Assembly: GCA_050297015.1 (NCBI GenBank)
Contig: JBNKRZ010000020.1
Coordinates: forward strand, 1-64,000
DNA from: JACKJA01 sp050297015
GTDB taxonomy: Bacteria > Pseudomonadota > Alphaproteobacteria > Micavibrionales > Micavibrionaceae
DNA length: 64,000 bases
Reading direction: 5' to 3'
A program made the position numbers and the translations under genes. Positions 34,502 through 43,140 of the stretch are shown here, piece by piece. The notes beneath the pieces are model-generated. The model worked only from the letters and a program-made list of their open reading frames with translations, was not told where the DNA came from and did not search any database. How positions within the stretch are numbered: the stretch's first letter is position 1; the number at the start of each line of letters is the position of its first letter.

Positions 34502-36253
34502 ATGACTTCTGATGTTGTTTTAACAGCAGCCCTGAGAAACAACCTTCTCAGTCTGCAATCCACACAAAAAAGCATTGATGCCAGCCAGCTTCGTCTTGCA
34601 ACGGGGTTGAAAGTTAACTCTGCTCTTGATAATCCACAAAACTTCTTTGCTTCACAAGCTCTGCAAAACCGGGCATCCGACCTTGAGCGTTTGCTCGACG
34701 GGATCGGTCAGAACATTCAGGTGATTAAAGCAGCTGACGCCGGTGTTACGGCTCTGACCACTCTGGTTGAACAAGCCGACTCCGTGGCCCAGAACGCCCG
34801 CGATGCTTTGGCGCAAGGAACAGCCGAAGCAAAAGTGGTTGGTGACCGTGACTTGAGTGGCGTCAATGATTTGACAACACTGACGGGAATCACCGCTAAC
34901 GACACGCTCGTATTTACCGTCACTAAAGAAGATGGCACAGCCATCAGCATTGGTAACTACGGTGGCGCTGTGGCCGCAACGGGTACAGTGACCATCACAT
35001 CAGGAATGTCAATTGACCAGCTTATCACAGCTATCAATGACTTCCACTTCAGTGATGAAGCTGCGGCACCGACAGCCTCCGGAGACCAAGCTCTTGAAGC
35101 CTCTCTGGATGATGCCGGACAACTGCAACTCAGAACCCTCAATGGTGGGAACCTGAATATTGAGTTCGTCGCAACGGGTGGTGGTGCCACAGACGCCGCT
35201 AACTTGGCGGAAGCCGCAGACCTCGGTTTCGGTGATCTGGCTCGTTTGGTAACGGACGGTGGTGCTGGCACGAATAACGTTGAGGTCACAGCTGTTGCTG
35301 ATGTTGCTCTGCGTTCCTTCGCTTTGTATGACAGCACAACGACGCCTGACACGATTGCCGATCGAAGCGATTTGCTCTCCACTCTTGTGGACTCAAGCGG
35401 TACCGCTCTGTTCGCGAACCTCAACGCCACAACAGATGACTACGTCATCGGCATTAATGGGGGCTCTCAGCAAACCATCAACCTGACCAGCGCGGCTGGT
35501 GCTTCTCTGACAATTCAGGACTTTATTGACCAGATCAATAATAACTCTGCCCTGAATTCGAAAATCGAAGCATCTTACGATGAAACGACCGGGGTTCTTT
35601 CAATCACCCCCACTGATTCATCCGTGACAAGCGTGGAAATTGGTGTTGCCGACAACAACCAAACGGTAACAGCAAACTTCGGTTTTGGTATCCGCACGAT
35701 TGCAGCAACAGCGACCGATGCCGTGCAAGAGAGCATTCGTTTAGCCTCTGCTGCCGGTCAACTGGCCCAATATGAAAGCGACTACAACAATATTCGCGAT
35801 CAGATCACACAGTTGGTGAGCAACGGTGATACGGGCTACCGCGGTACGAACTTGCTGTATGGTGATGACCTAACGACGTTCTTCAACGAAGATCGCTCCA
35901 GCACGCTGGTTACGCAAGGCGTCACATTCACGGCAGGCGGCTTAGGTATCTCTGAGGCTAACTTCAGCCGGACCTCATCTGTTGACGGTGCACTGGAAGA
36001 AATCCGGACGGCGCTGGCAACTGTACGGGACTTTGGCTCCACTTTGGCTAACGACCTGACGGTTGTCCAAACGCGGGAAGACTTCACGACAAGTCTTATC
36101 AACACGCTGACGGAAGGGTCCGATAAATTGGTTGTTGCCGACCAGAACGAGGAAGGCGCGAAACTGCTGGCTCTCCAAACACGCCAACAGTTGGGTGTTA
36201 CATCCCTGTCTCTGGCTTCCCAGTCTCAACAGTCCATCTTGCGACTGTTCTAA
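34502..36253 (+). CDS. flagellin
   Basis: The filament subunit, exported by the flagellar system. The 583-residue protein has conserved D0/D1 ends: TAALRNNLLSLQSTQKSIDA with ATGLKVNSALDNPQNFFAS at the N terminus, and LLALQTRQQLGVTSLSLASQ with SQQSILRLF at the C terminus. The middle (about 115-430) is a variable, Asp/Thr/Ala-rich surface domain. It is larger than Caulobacter flagellins (about 270 residues). Several Tyr residues have acidic neighbours (TTDDYVIG, EASYDETTG, AQYESDYNN). A ribosome-binding site AAAGGAG precedes it, a terminator follows, and the regulators flbT and flaF are next. I see no sigma-54 promoter. Confidence 0.96.
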   Translation: MTSDVVLTAALRNNLLSLQSTQKSIDASQLRLATGLKVNSALDNPQNFFASQALQNRASDLERLLDGIGQNIQVIKAADAGVTALTTLVEQADSVAQNARDALAQGTAEAKVVGDRDLSGVNDLTTLTGITANDTLVFTVTKEDGTAISIGNYGGAVAATGTVTITSGMSIDQLITAINDFHFSDEAAAPTASGDQALEASLDDAGQLQLRTLNGGNLNIEFVATGGGATDAANLAEAADLGFGDLARLVTDGGAGTNNVEVTAVADVALRSFALYDSTTTPDTIADRSDLLSTLVDSSGTALFANLNATTDDYVIGINGGSQQTINLTSAAGASLTIQDFIDQINNNSALNSKIEASYDETTGVLSITPTDSSVTSVEIGVADNNQTVTANFGFGIRTIAATATDAVQESIRLASAAGQLAQYESDYNNIRDQITQLVSNGDTGYRGTNLLYGDDLTTFFNEDRSSTLVTQGVTFTAGGLGISEANFSRTSSVDGALEEIRTALATVRDFGSTLANDLTVVQTREDFTTSLINTLTEGSDKLVVADQNEEGAKLLALQTRQQLGVTSLSLASQSQQSILRLF

Positions 36254-36287
36254 TCGGGCCGGGGAGAGACAACTTAAAACAATTACG

Positions 36288-36317
36288 AAAACGGCGGGTA
36301 ATTCCCGCCGTTTTTTT
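36288..36317 (+). terminator. rho-independent terminator after flagellin
   Basis: The stem AAAACGGCGGG / CCCGCCGTTTT has a short 5-base loop and is followed by more T residues. It is strong and 35 bp after the flagellin stop, as expected for a highly expressed single-gene unit. Confidence 0.93.
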
Positions 36318-36338
36318 GCGCCTTTTTCCTGAGCACAT

Positions 36339-36426
36339 CGTCATTGCGAGAAATAACATGACGACGCAATCTGTTTGCTGGCGGGAAAGGAGATTGCTTC
36401 GTCGCTCACGCTTCTCGCAATGACGG
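36339..36426. repeat. family-B palindromic intergenic repeat, copy 1
   Basis: Starts CGTCATTGCGAG and ends CTCGCAATGACG, with inner GACGCAATCT / AGATTGCTTCGTC arms. It shares the ends with the copies at 58595-58679 and 61180-61307, but its middle differs. It lies between the flagellin terminator and flbT. Confidence 0.88.
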
Positions 36427-36538
36427 CGGGGAAAAGCCGTCACCATGAAATCAGTAGATTATTAATCCTGTGAATGCTATAATCATGGGAGACAAGGAAG
36501 CGGAAGAAGTCCAGCTATCGAAAGAAAGGAAGAATCCT

Positions 36539-36928
36539 ATGGCCTTGATTATCGACCTTAAACCCGGAGAAAAAGTTCTCATTGGCGATTCTGTCATCAC
36601 CAATGATGAGCAGCGCACGCGCCTTCACATTTCCGGCGACTCCCCTATCATGCGCGAAAAAGATGTTATGAAGGAAGAGGAAGCCTCCTCCCCCTGCAAG
36701 AAAATTTACTTTCTGGTTCAATGCATGTACCTAGCACGCAATCCACAGGAATATCACAAACGCTATTTCTCTCAGGTCAAAGAATTGCAAAACGCTGCGC
36801 CGACCACCACACTTTTTATCATGAAAATCGGCGAACATATCCTCGAAGGTCACTATTACAAAGCTTTAAAACAAGCCAAAGAACTTATTAAACACGAACA
36901 AGAGTTAATCGAAAATGTCTCCCAATAA
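36539..36928 (+). CDS. flbT: flagellin synthesis regulator FlbT
   Basis: FlbT binds the flagellin mRNA leader and controls its stability/translation in Caulobacter. The 129-residue protein has the family opening MALIIDLKPGEKVLIGDSVI and the segments KKIYFLVQCMYLARNPQEYH and GEHILEGHYYKALKQAKELI. I use the ATG at 36539, preceded by GAAAGGAAG; a GTG at 36470 would add an unrelated stretch. It overlaps flaF by 14 bases, so the two opposing regulators are translated from one message. Confidence 0.93.
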   Translation: MALIIDLKPGEKVLIGDSVITNDEQRTRLHISGDSPIMREKDVMKEEEASSPCKKIYFLVQCMYLARNPQEYHKRYFSQVKELQNAAPTTTLFIMKIGEHILEGHYYKALKQAKELIKHEQELIENVSQ

Positions 36929-37349
36929 CACCCCATCGCCCCCCAGCAACCCGCATGCCGCTGCGGCTGGCGCTTATGACCAGCATGCCCAAACCCACAC
37001 GCCCAATCAACGAGAGTTAGAAGCGCGTATATTGCTGAAAGCAGCAAAGGCCTTTCAAGAAATACAAAAAAAATGGGCCGACATAACATCGGAAGAACTC
37101 AACGAAGCTCTGACCTATAACCGCCAAATATGGATGATGTTTGTCGATACGGCCGTTGAAGATGAAAATCCCGACCGTTCGGACCTGTTGCGCAACAACA
37201 TTGCTAATCTCGGCGTTTTCATTTTCAACCATACGCTTGACGTCATGTCGACACCATCACCGGAAAAACTGGATGTTCTTATTGAAATTAATCAGGACAT
37301 TGCCGCTGGCCTCATGAGCAAACCGTCTTCCGGTGATTCAGAGGAGTAA
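36915..37349 (+). CDS. flaF: flagellin secretion/synthesis regulator FlaF
   Basis: FlaF acts opposite to FlbT and is needed for flagellin synthesis and secretion in Caulobacter. The 144-residue protein has the family core NQRELEARILLKAAKAFQEI with a following ALTYNRQIWMMFVDTAVEDE and LLRNNIANLGVFIFNHTLDV. An N-terminal Pro/Ala/His-rich stretch (about 1-30) precedes the core. It overlaps flbT by 14 bases. Confidence 0.93.
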   Translation: MSPNNTPSPPSNPHAAAAGAYDQHAQTHTPNQRELEARILLKAAKAFQEIQKKWADITSEELNEALTYNRQIWMMFVDTAVEDENPDRSDLLRNNIANLGVFIFNHTLDVMSTPSPEKLDVLIEINQDIAAGLMSKPSSGDSEE

Positions 37350-37365
37350 ACGGAGAAATACAGCA

Positions 37366-37388
37366 TAAAAAAACCGCCTCTACGGCGG
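37366..37388 (-). terminator. rho-independent terminator of the FlaG-like gene
   Basis: On the minus strand the stem CCGCC-GTAGA-GGCGG is followed by seven T residues. It lies about 33 bp after the FlaG-like stop. There is no T tract on the plus strand, so it is not a flaF terminator. Confidence 0.82.
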
Positions 37389-37420
37389 CCCCACGAGAAC
37401 AACACAAAACAAAGCCATTC

Positions 37421-37882
37421 TCAAGCAAACATCGTCACATCCCCGCCACTGACATTCGCGGATTGCGATGCGGTTTGAGAAGCCGATTCAAAGGCCGCAA
37501 GCTGTTGCGAGGGAACCGGAATGGAGTGTGAAGAAGACTCCGGCGCAGCAACCTTCGCCTCACCTCCCTGAGAGACTTCCGCTTGCTTACGCGGCGCCGC
37601 ATTTTCAGCAGCCAAAAGAGCTTTTTCCTGACGCGTTCTTTCCGCCAAACGGCTCTCGGAGGGAAACTGCGTCAAGACATCCCCCGTATCGGAATCACGT
37701 ATTTGCAAAACAGCCGTGTCGAATGTGAGATCCACATGAATGTAAGGGCTAACATACGGGGCCTGCGCAACCTTTTGCACCTTATCAGGGTTAGAAGCAT
37801 AAGACTCCGCCGTGCTGACCCGTTCGGCTGTCGCCTTGGTCAACGGAGAAGTTTGCAGCACTGAATTGACAGCTTCTAACAT
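37421..37882 (-). CDS. FlaG-like flagellar protein
   Basis: A 153-residue protein whose middle part (about 45-90) matches the FlaG family: YIHVDLTFDTAVLQIRDSDT and GDVLTQFPSE resemble the conserved strand-turn-strand IRDxDTGEVIRQIPPE. The C-terminal half is low-complexity Ala/Ser/Gln and probably disordered. FlaG proteins influence filament length. It is on the opposite strand to flaF with its own terminator. I use the ATG at 37882. Confidence 0.75.
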   Translation of the reverse strand: MLEAVNSVLQTSPLTKATAERVSTAESYASNPDKVQKVAQAPYVSPYIHVDLTFDTAVLQIRDSDTGDVLTQFPSESRLAERTRQEKALLAAENAAPRKQAEVSQGGEAKVAAPESSSHSIPVPSQQLAAFESASQTASQSANVSGGDVTMFA

Positions 37883-38266
37883 AATATCTAACCGTTTTTC
37901 ATACCCAAAGATCACATCTCAAAAAATAGATGGACCTACCTAGTATCATGGTACTACACATATACGCAAAAGTCAAATCTTTTCACCCCTCTTTTCCTTT
38001 TAAATCAATAGAAAAGCCAAATTCCGCTCCGCCCTACACCCGTATGTCTCCCCCCCCCTCAACAAAGCGCGAAAAAAGCGAAAAAGAAGGCTGTGGAAAA
38101 TCATTAAAAAAACCTTTATACTCATAAAGGGAGCAAAGATTCCCGTCTTTTCGCGCTGGCGCAGATCTTGCACAGCATCCCCGCAGGAAATAATAGCGGG
38201 TGCATTTTGTCTTTTCCTTGCGATAGGGCATCATGTCACCCCAACAAAGATATTAAGGTTACGTTT
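37883..38266. other. intergenic region between the FlaG-like gene and fliF
   Basis: A 384 bp divergent gap. It holds a perfect inverted repeat CCTTTAT-ACTC-ATAAAGG at 38113-38130 and the sigma-54 promoter at 38157-38172. Read on the minus strand, the inverted repeat is followed by a T run and could be a weak terminator of antisense transcription. No credible coding frame is present. Confidence 0.6.
38157..38172 (+). promoter_or_regulatory. sigma-54 promoter of fliF-fliG-fliH-fliN-motA-flbD
   Basis: TGGCGCAGATCTTGCA: -24 TGGCGC and -12 TTGCA with exact phasing. It is about 95 bp ahead of the fliF GTG and correctly oriented. The last gene of the operon, flbD, encodes the expected activator of such promoters. 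Confidence 0.88.
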
Positions 38267-39910
38267 GTGAACAGCTTTTTTGAAACACTAAAACAGCTAG
38301 GGCCGGGGCGCCTTGCCATTATGGGCGGGATACTGGTCGGCCTGTTGCTTTTCTTTATTTTCGTATCCATGCGCGTTTCAACGTCGGATATGAGCTTGCT
38401 TTATAACGACTTGTCATCCACTGACTCCGCTGCTATGGCTGGCAAATTATCAGAAAGCAACATTCCATACGATTTGTCGCAAGACGGTTCCAGCATTGAA
38501 GTCCCCAAAGATATGGTCCCCGAAGCCCGCATGATTCTTGCGAAGGAAGGATTGCCCAGCGGCGGCTCTATGGGATACGAAATATTCGACCAACAATCCG
38601 GTTTTGGCACGACGAACTTTGTCCAGAACATCAATCAAGTCCGTGCCTTGGAGGGCGAGCTCGCCCGCACAATCAGCTCGTTAGACCCCATCCGCAGTGC
38701 GCGCGTTCATCTTGTTTTACCACAGCGCGAATTATTCAGCCGCGATTCACGACCAGCTAGCGCCAGCGTCTTTGTCAACCTGCGCCCTGGCGCCAACCTC
38801 GATCGGGAACAAGTCCTTGCGGTTCAATCATTGGTATCTTCTGCCGTTGCCAATATGAAGCCTCAAAAAGTTTCGCTCATCGACAGCGCAGGTAATCTTT
38901 TGGCGCGCGGTGACGGCGATGATGAGACGATGTTAACGGTCAAGGCGGAAGAAATGCGCCGCAGCTACGAGCAACGCCTCACCTCCTCCATCGAAGACAT
39001 TATCGGACGTGTGGTGGGTTATGGCCGGGTGCGCGCCAATGTGACGGCGGATCTGAATTTCGACCGCATCAGCACCAACGAAGAGCTTTATGACCCGGAA
39101 GGACAAGTTCTACGCTCCTCACAGATCACGGAGGAAAGCAATACAGAGCGGGAACAATCGGCGGGTGATGTCTCTGTACAAAACAATCTGCCGGGCATTG
39201 CGGGGGACCTACTCTCCGATCAACAGCCCTCTTTAGAAAATTCCCGACTTGAGGAAGTTTCAAACTATGAAATCAGCAAAACCGTTCGCTCTTTAATCCG
39301 GGAAGTTGGAGAAGTAAAAAAACTCTCCGTTGCGGTCCTGATTGATGGAACATACGCCGAAGATGAAGAGGGAAATCGTGTCTACACCCCTCGCACACAA
39401 GAACAGCTAGACCAAATCAAAGCTTTGGTTTCCTCGGCCATCGGCTATGATGAGGAACGCGGCGATACACTGGAAATCATAAACATGAAATTCGCAGAGA
39501 TCGAAGCGAATGATGAAGCTCTGGATCTCAATTTATTTCTTGGCTTTGACCGTAGCGATCTGATTGATGCCACGGAAATTATTATCGTCGCCATTATGAT
39601 TATCCTTGTCGTTCTCCTCGTTCTTCAACCGATGATCGGACGGCTTATCTCCACGGAAGGCCCGGATATTTCCGAAGAGTTCGAAGCCGAGCTTTTGGCC
39701 GGCTCATCGAAACCGGCTTTGGAAGCGCCGCCAATCGAGAAAAAACAACAGCCTGTGGTGGAAGAAGAAGAGGAAGAAAACTTGATTGATATGCAACGCG
39801 TTGAAGGTAAGGTGAAAGCCTCAACCGTTAAACGGGTGGAAGAAATCGTAGACAGCTACCCCAACGAAACTGTTTCCGTTCTTCGTAACTGGATGAACCA
39901 GGAAGGTTAG
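38267..39910 (+). CDS. fliF: flagellar MS-ring protein FliF
   Basis: FliF forms the MS ring in the inner membrane. With the GTG start at 38267 the protein has 547 residues and begins MNSFFETLKQLGPGRLAIMG, as FliF proteins do; AAGG lies 8 bases upstream. Membrane helices are at about 18-40 and 430-455. Family blocks include GYEIFDQQSGFGTTNFVQNI, then NQVRALEGELARTI and ARVHLVLPQRELFSRD. The FliG-binding C terminus (KRVEEIVDSYPNETVSVLRN) is intact. Longer in-frame starts would overlap the sigma-54 promoter and are rejected. Confidence 0.96.
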   Translation: MNSFFETLKQLGPGRLAIMGGILVGLLLFFIFVSMRVSTSDMSLLYNDLSSTDSAAMAGKLSESNIPYDLSQDGSSIEVPKDMVPEARMILAKEGLPSGGSMGYEIFDQQSGFGTTNFVQNINQVRALEGELARTISSLDPIRSARVHLVLPQRELFSRDSRPASASVFVNLRPGANLDREQVLAVQSLVSSAVANMKPQKVSLIDSAGNLLARGDGDDETMLTVKAEEMRRSYEQRLTSSIEDIIGRVVGYGRVRANVTADLNFDRISTNEELYDPEGQVLRSSQITEESNTEREQSAGDVSVQNNLPGIAGDLLSDQQPSLENSRLEEVSNYEISKTVRSLIREVGEVKKLSVAVLIDGTYAEDEEGNRVYTPRTQEQLDQIKALVSSAIGYDEERGDTLEIINMKFAEIEANDEALDLNLFLGFDRSDLIDATEIIIVAIMIILVVLLVLQPMIGRLISTEGPDISEEFEAELLAGSSKPALEAPPIEKKQQPVVEEEEEENLIDMQRVEGKVKASTVKRVEEIVDSYPNETVSVLRNWMNQEG

Positions 39911-39922
39911 GAGTATAGAGCA

Positions 39923-40939
39923 ATGAGAGTACGCGAAGACTATCGTACACTGAGTGGCGCTGAAAAAGCGTCAATCTTTATGCTTGCTTTGGGAGAGGAG
40001 CACACAGCCAAGATATTCGAACACATGGACTATGATGAAATCATGGAGATTTCTCAAACCATGGCCGGATTGGGGAAAGTGGGATCCAGCATTATTGAAC
40101 GTCTATTTATGGACTTCGCCGAACAAATGAGTTCGACAAACACACTGGTCGGGACGCTGGACAGCACCGAACGCCTTTTGGGAAAGGTGCTGGGTAAAGA
40201 TAAAGTCGACACCATCATGGAGGAAATTCGCGGTCCGGCGGGACGCACCATGTGGGAAAAACTCGGTAATGTTAACGAAGAAGTCCTTGCGAACTTCTTG
40301 CAAAAAGAATACCCGCAAACCGTCGCCGTTGTGCTTTCAAAAATACAAATAGACCACGCCGCTCGTGTCTTGGGGATGCTGCCTGACAATTTCGCACTGG
40401 AAGTCATCAGCCGCATGCTGCGGATGGAAGCCGTTCAAAAAGATGTTTTGGATGACGTTGAAAAAACGCTGCGCACAGAGTTCATGTCCAACCTTGCACG
40501 AACGCAACGTCGCGACAGCCATGAAATGATGGCCGACATCTTTAACTGCATGGACCGTTCCGTTGAAACGAAATTCATGGAAGAGCTGGAAAAAGCGCTG
40601 CCTGAGTCGGCTGAAAAGATCCGCAGCCTTATGTTCACATTCGAAGATCTTCTCAAGCTCGACCCCTCCTCCATTCAGACTCTTATCCGGGCGGTGGACA
40701 AGGAAAAACTACCAGCGGCCCTCAAAGGCGCGACCGAATCTCTGCACGATCTGTTCTTCTCAAACATGTCCGAACGGGCGGCAAAAATCATGAAGGAAGA
40801 TATGGCGGCTATGGGCCCGGTACGCTTGAAAGATGTCGAAGAAGCGCAACAATACATAGTCAACGTAACCAAAGACCTCGAAGACCGGGGCGAAATTGTT
40901 ATTTCCTCCGGCAGCGAAGAGGATGAGTTAATTTACTGA
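39923..40939 (+). CDS. fliG: flagellar motor switch protein FliG
   Basis: FliG is the C-ring torque-generating protein. The 338-residue length is typical. Blocks include YRTLSGAEKASIFMLALGEE, the EHMDYDEIMEISQTMAGLGK segment, LQKEYPQTVAVVLSKIQIDH with its armadillo-like fold, and the C-terminal stator-facing helix with MFTFEDLLKLDPSSIQTLIR. Its stop (TGATG) overlaps the fliH start by one base. Confidence 0.97.
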   Translation: MRVREDYRTLSGAEKASIFMLALGEEHTAKIFEHMDYDEIMEISQTMAGLGKVGSSIIERLFMDFAEQMSSTNTLVGTLDSTERLLGKVLGKDKVDTIMEEIRGPAGRTMWEKLGNVNEEVLANFLQKEYPQTVAVVLSKIQIDHAARVLGMLPDNFALEVISRMLRMEAVQKDVLDDVEKTLRTEFMSNLARTQRRDSHEMMADIFNCMDRSVETKFMEELEKALPESAEKIRSLMFTFEDLLKLDPSSIQTLIRAVDKEKLPAALKGATESLHDLFFSNMSERAAKIMKEDMAAMGPVRLKDVEEAQQYIVNVTKDLEDRGEIVISSGSEEDELIY

Positions 40940-41790
40940 TGAGCACGGAAATCGAAAATATAAAAAGTGAGGAACGAACGGGAGCCACTGAAAAGTTTTT
41001 CTTCAATCTTAATAACTTTAATGACGATTACGTAGAAGAACCCGAAGAGGAAATCCCTCCTCCTCCGACGTTCAGCGAAGAAGAGCTGGCCGATGCACAA
41101 GCCGAAGCTTTTGCAAAAGGCCGCCAGGCCGGACTGGACGAAGCCGCCGCCAGCCGCGAGAAAGCTGTCGCGGACCTTTTAGCCGTGATCGCAAAAAACT
41201 ACGATACACTTTTTTCCGCGGAAGACGAACGCAACCGCCTATTTGAACACGAAACGCTTCATCTCGCCCTCACGATCTTCAAAAAAATATTTCCAACCCT
41301 CAATGCGAATCACGGCCTTGCCGAAATAGAATCCGTTCTGGAAAAGATCATCCATAGCCAAACGGCACCGTCCAAAATCAACATAGAAGTCATGCCTGAG
41401 CATTGCGAATCTTTGCAAACCTATATCGACGAAGCCCTGAAACTGAGCGAAACAAGCGGCCTGTGCACCGTTGCAGGCAACGAAAACCTGGGGCCGGGGG
41501 ATTGCCTGCTGCGCTGGGATAATGGCGGCGCCCACCGTAGCGCCACAGCGTTATCCCAACAAATATCAGAACATTTAGAACAGGCCCTTGCGGGAAACCC
41601 TCGCCTGTCGGATAATGAGGAGGATGTAACGTCCGAAACGGATGCGGATAGTGCCGTCTCTTCCGAACAGACAAAGACGGATGACGAAGCAGACGATAGC
41701 ACGACGGACAACCAAAATGATCTCGCCCCTCCCTCTTCCGGGGAAGAGCCAGAGGGTAACGACGAACAAACACACGGAGATGAGCCATGA
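40939..41790 (+). CDS. fliH: flagellar assembly protein FliH (FlbE-like)
   Basis: FliH binds the FliI ATPase and links it to the C ring. The 283-residue protein has an N-terminal Pro/Glu segment, then the helical ELADAQAEAFAKGRQAGLDE stretch typical of FliH, and an E2-like domain (LALTIFKKIFPTLNANHGLA to about 200). The C-terminal 80 residues are acidic and Asp/Glu/Ser/Thr-rich, longer than in most FliH. It overlaps fliN by 4 bp. In Caulobacter the gene at this place is flbE. Confidence 0.88.
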   Translation: MSTEIENIKSEERTGATEKFFFNLNNFNDDYVEEPEEEIPPPPTFSEEELADAQAEAFAKGRQAGLDEAAASREKAVADLLAVIAKNYDTLFSAEDERNRLFEHETLHLALTIFKKIFPTLNANHGLAEIESVLEKIIHSQTAPSKINIEVMPEHCESLQTYIDEALKLSETSGLCTVAGNENLGPGDCLLRWDNGGAHRSATALSQQISEHLEQALAGNPRLSDNEEDVTSETDADSAVSSEQTKTDDEADDSTTDNQNDLAPPSSGEEPEGNDEQTHGDEP

Positions 41791-42203
41791 GCGATGAAGA
41801 AATCCCCAGCGAAGACGAGCAAGCCGCCGCAATGATGGCCGCTGCTTCTGAGGGCGGCGACAATGGTGCCGGCGGGCAAGGCATGAGCTTCGACGAAATC
41901 GAAGCGACAGGCCAACCCGAAGAAGAAGGCCAAGACTATGAATACGGCGAACCTCTGGCCGGAGATGTTACGGCGATTTACGACATTCCCGTTCAAATCT
42001 CGGCGGTTTTGGGACGCTCCAGCATGCAAGTCAGTCAGCTTTTGAAACTGGGCCGGGGCGCTGTTGTGGAGCTAGACCGCAAAGTTGGTGAAGCTATTGA
42101 TATCTACGTTAACAACCGGCTCGTCGCACGGGGCGAGGTCGTTGTCGTGGAAGACAAGCTGGGTGTAACCATGACCGAAATTGTCAAATCGGACCGCAGT
42201 TAA
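41787..42203 (+). CDS. fliN: flagellar motor switch protein FliN
   Basis: FliN forms the base of the C ring. The 138-residue protein has an acidic, Met/Ala-rich N-terminal part (about 1-50) and a C-terminal SpoA domain: YDIPVQISAVLGRSSMQVSQ, LLKLGRGAVVELDRKVGEAI and DIYVNNRLVARGEVVVVEDK. Its start overlaps fliH by 4 bp, and motA begins 44 bp downstream. Confidence 0.96.
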   Translation: MSDEEIPSEDEQAAAMMAAASEGGDNGAGGQGMSFDEIEATGQPEEEGQDYEYGEPLAGDVTAIYDIPVQISAVLGRSSMQVSQLLKLGRGAVVELDRKVGEAIDIYVNNRLVARGEVVVVEDKLGVTMTEIVKSDRS

Positions 42204-42247
42204 CAACGGCTTCATGGGAATTAGAGGGGACTTCAGGGGGTTAAACG

Positions 42248-43111
42248 ATGACAAGCGATGCTGAACAGGCTGAACAAGTTGCAGAAACGCAGGCCGCTGG
42301 CGGGATAGATGCGGACGGAATAAAAATACAGCCCCCGCGCACAACGCCGGATTTCACATCAATTTTTGGATTAATCGCCGCAATGGGGCTGATTATTGCC
42401 GCTATTGCTATGGGGGGGAAAGCTGACTTTTTAAACGCCCCCTCCTTTATGATCGTTATTTTAGGAACAATTGCCGCCGTGACCGTTTCTTATTCTGGTG
42501 AGGAAATGAAAAATTCCATTTCCGTTCTGGGGCATGCCATTATTCGCCATCGACGCAACCCTTCCGTTATGGCCACGCAAATGATGGATATCGCTACGGT
42601 GGCCCGGAAAACGGGGATTTTAGCGCTGGCCAAGATTGAAGGTGAACTCGGCAAAGACCCTTTTCTTTTGCATTCCGTGCAATTGGTAACAGACGGCTAT
42701 AGCGGTGAAGATATCAACCGCATTTTGGGGCGGGAAATTGATACACTGGTTGAGCGCCACCGGCGCGGGGCCGGCATGCTGCGCCGTGCATCGGAAGTCG
42801 CACCAGCCATGGGGTTGATCGGGACTTTGGTCGGGCTGGTACAAATGTTGGCACAACTGAGCGACCCCTCTTCCATCGGTCCGGCTATGGCTGTGGCTCT
42901 TCTCACGACATTTTACGGTGCTATTTTAGGAACCGTTATCATGGGGCCTATGGCCGCTAAGCTGGAACGCAACTCCAGCGAAGAAGCGATGGTTAAGAAT
43001 ATTGTGTTAACGGCGTTGATCTCCATCGCGGAACAGGAAAACCCTCGGCGTCTGGAAATCGTTCTGAACAGCGAATTGCCGCCGGATGCACAAATCCGCT
43101 ATTTTGACTAA
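42248..43111 (+). CDS. motA: flagellar stator protein MotA
   Basis: MotA (PomA-like type) is the channel partner of MotB. The 287-residue protein has four membrane helices (about 40-58, 66-84, 180-200 and 215-237), with the motif SEVAPAMGLIGTLVGLVQML and the following TTFYGAILGTVIMGPMAAKL. The cytoplasmic loop has ARKTGILALAKIEGELGKDP. It lies between fliN and flbD, well away from motB at 14258. Confidence 0.94.
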   Translation: MTSDAEQAEQVAETQAAGGIDADGIKIQPPRTTPDFTSIFGLIAAMGLIIAAIAMGGKADFLNAPSFMIVILGTIAAVTVSYSGEEMKNSISVLGHAIIRHRRNPSVMATQMMDIATVARKTGILALAKIEGELGKDPFLLHSVQLVTDGYSGEDINRILGREIDTLVERHRRGAGMLRRASEVAPAMGLIGTLVGLVQMLAQLSDPSSIGPAMAVALLTTFYGAILGTVIMGPMAAKLERNSSEEAMVKNIVLTALISIAEQENPRRLEIVLNSELPPDAQIRYFD

Positions 43112-43140
43112 ACACTTTTGAAACGGGAGAGCCTTGAACC

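Noticed and set aside
38113..38130. Minus-strand terminator upstream of fliF
   Set aside because: The inverted repeat CCTTTAT-ACTC-ATAAAGG is A+T-rich and no minus-strand gene ends there, so a terminator role is not supported.
38168..38266. Longer FliF with 33 extra N-terminal residues
   Set aside because: The extension would need a TTG start inside the sigma-54 -12 element and has no FliF similarity; the GTG at 38267 has a ribosome-binding site.
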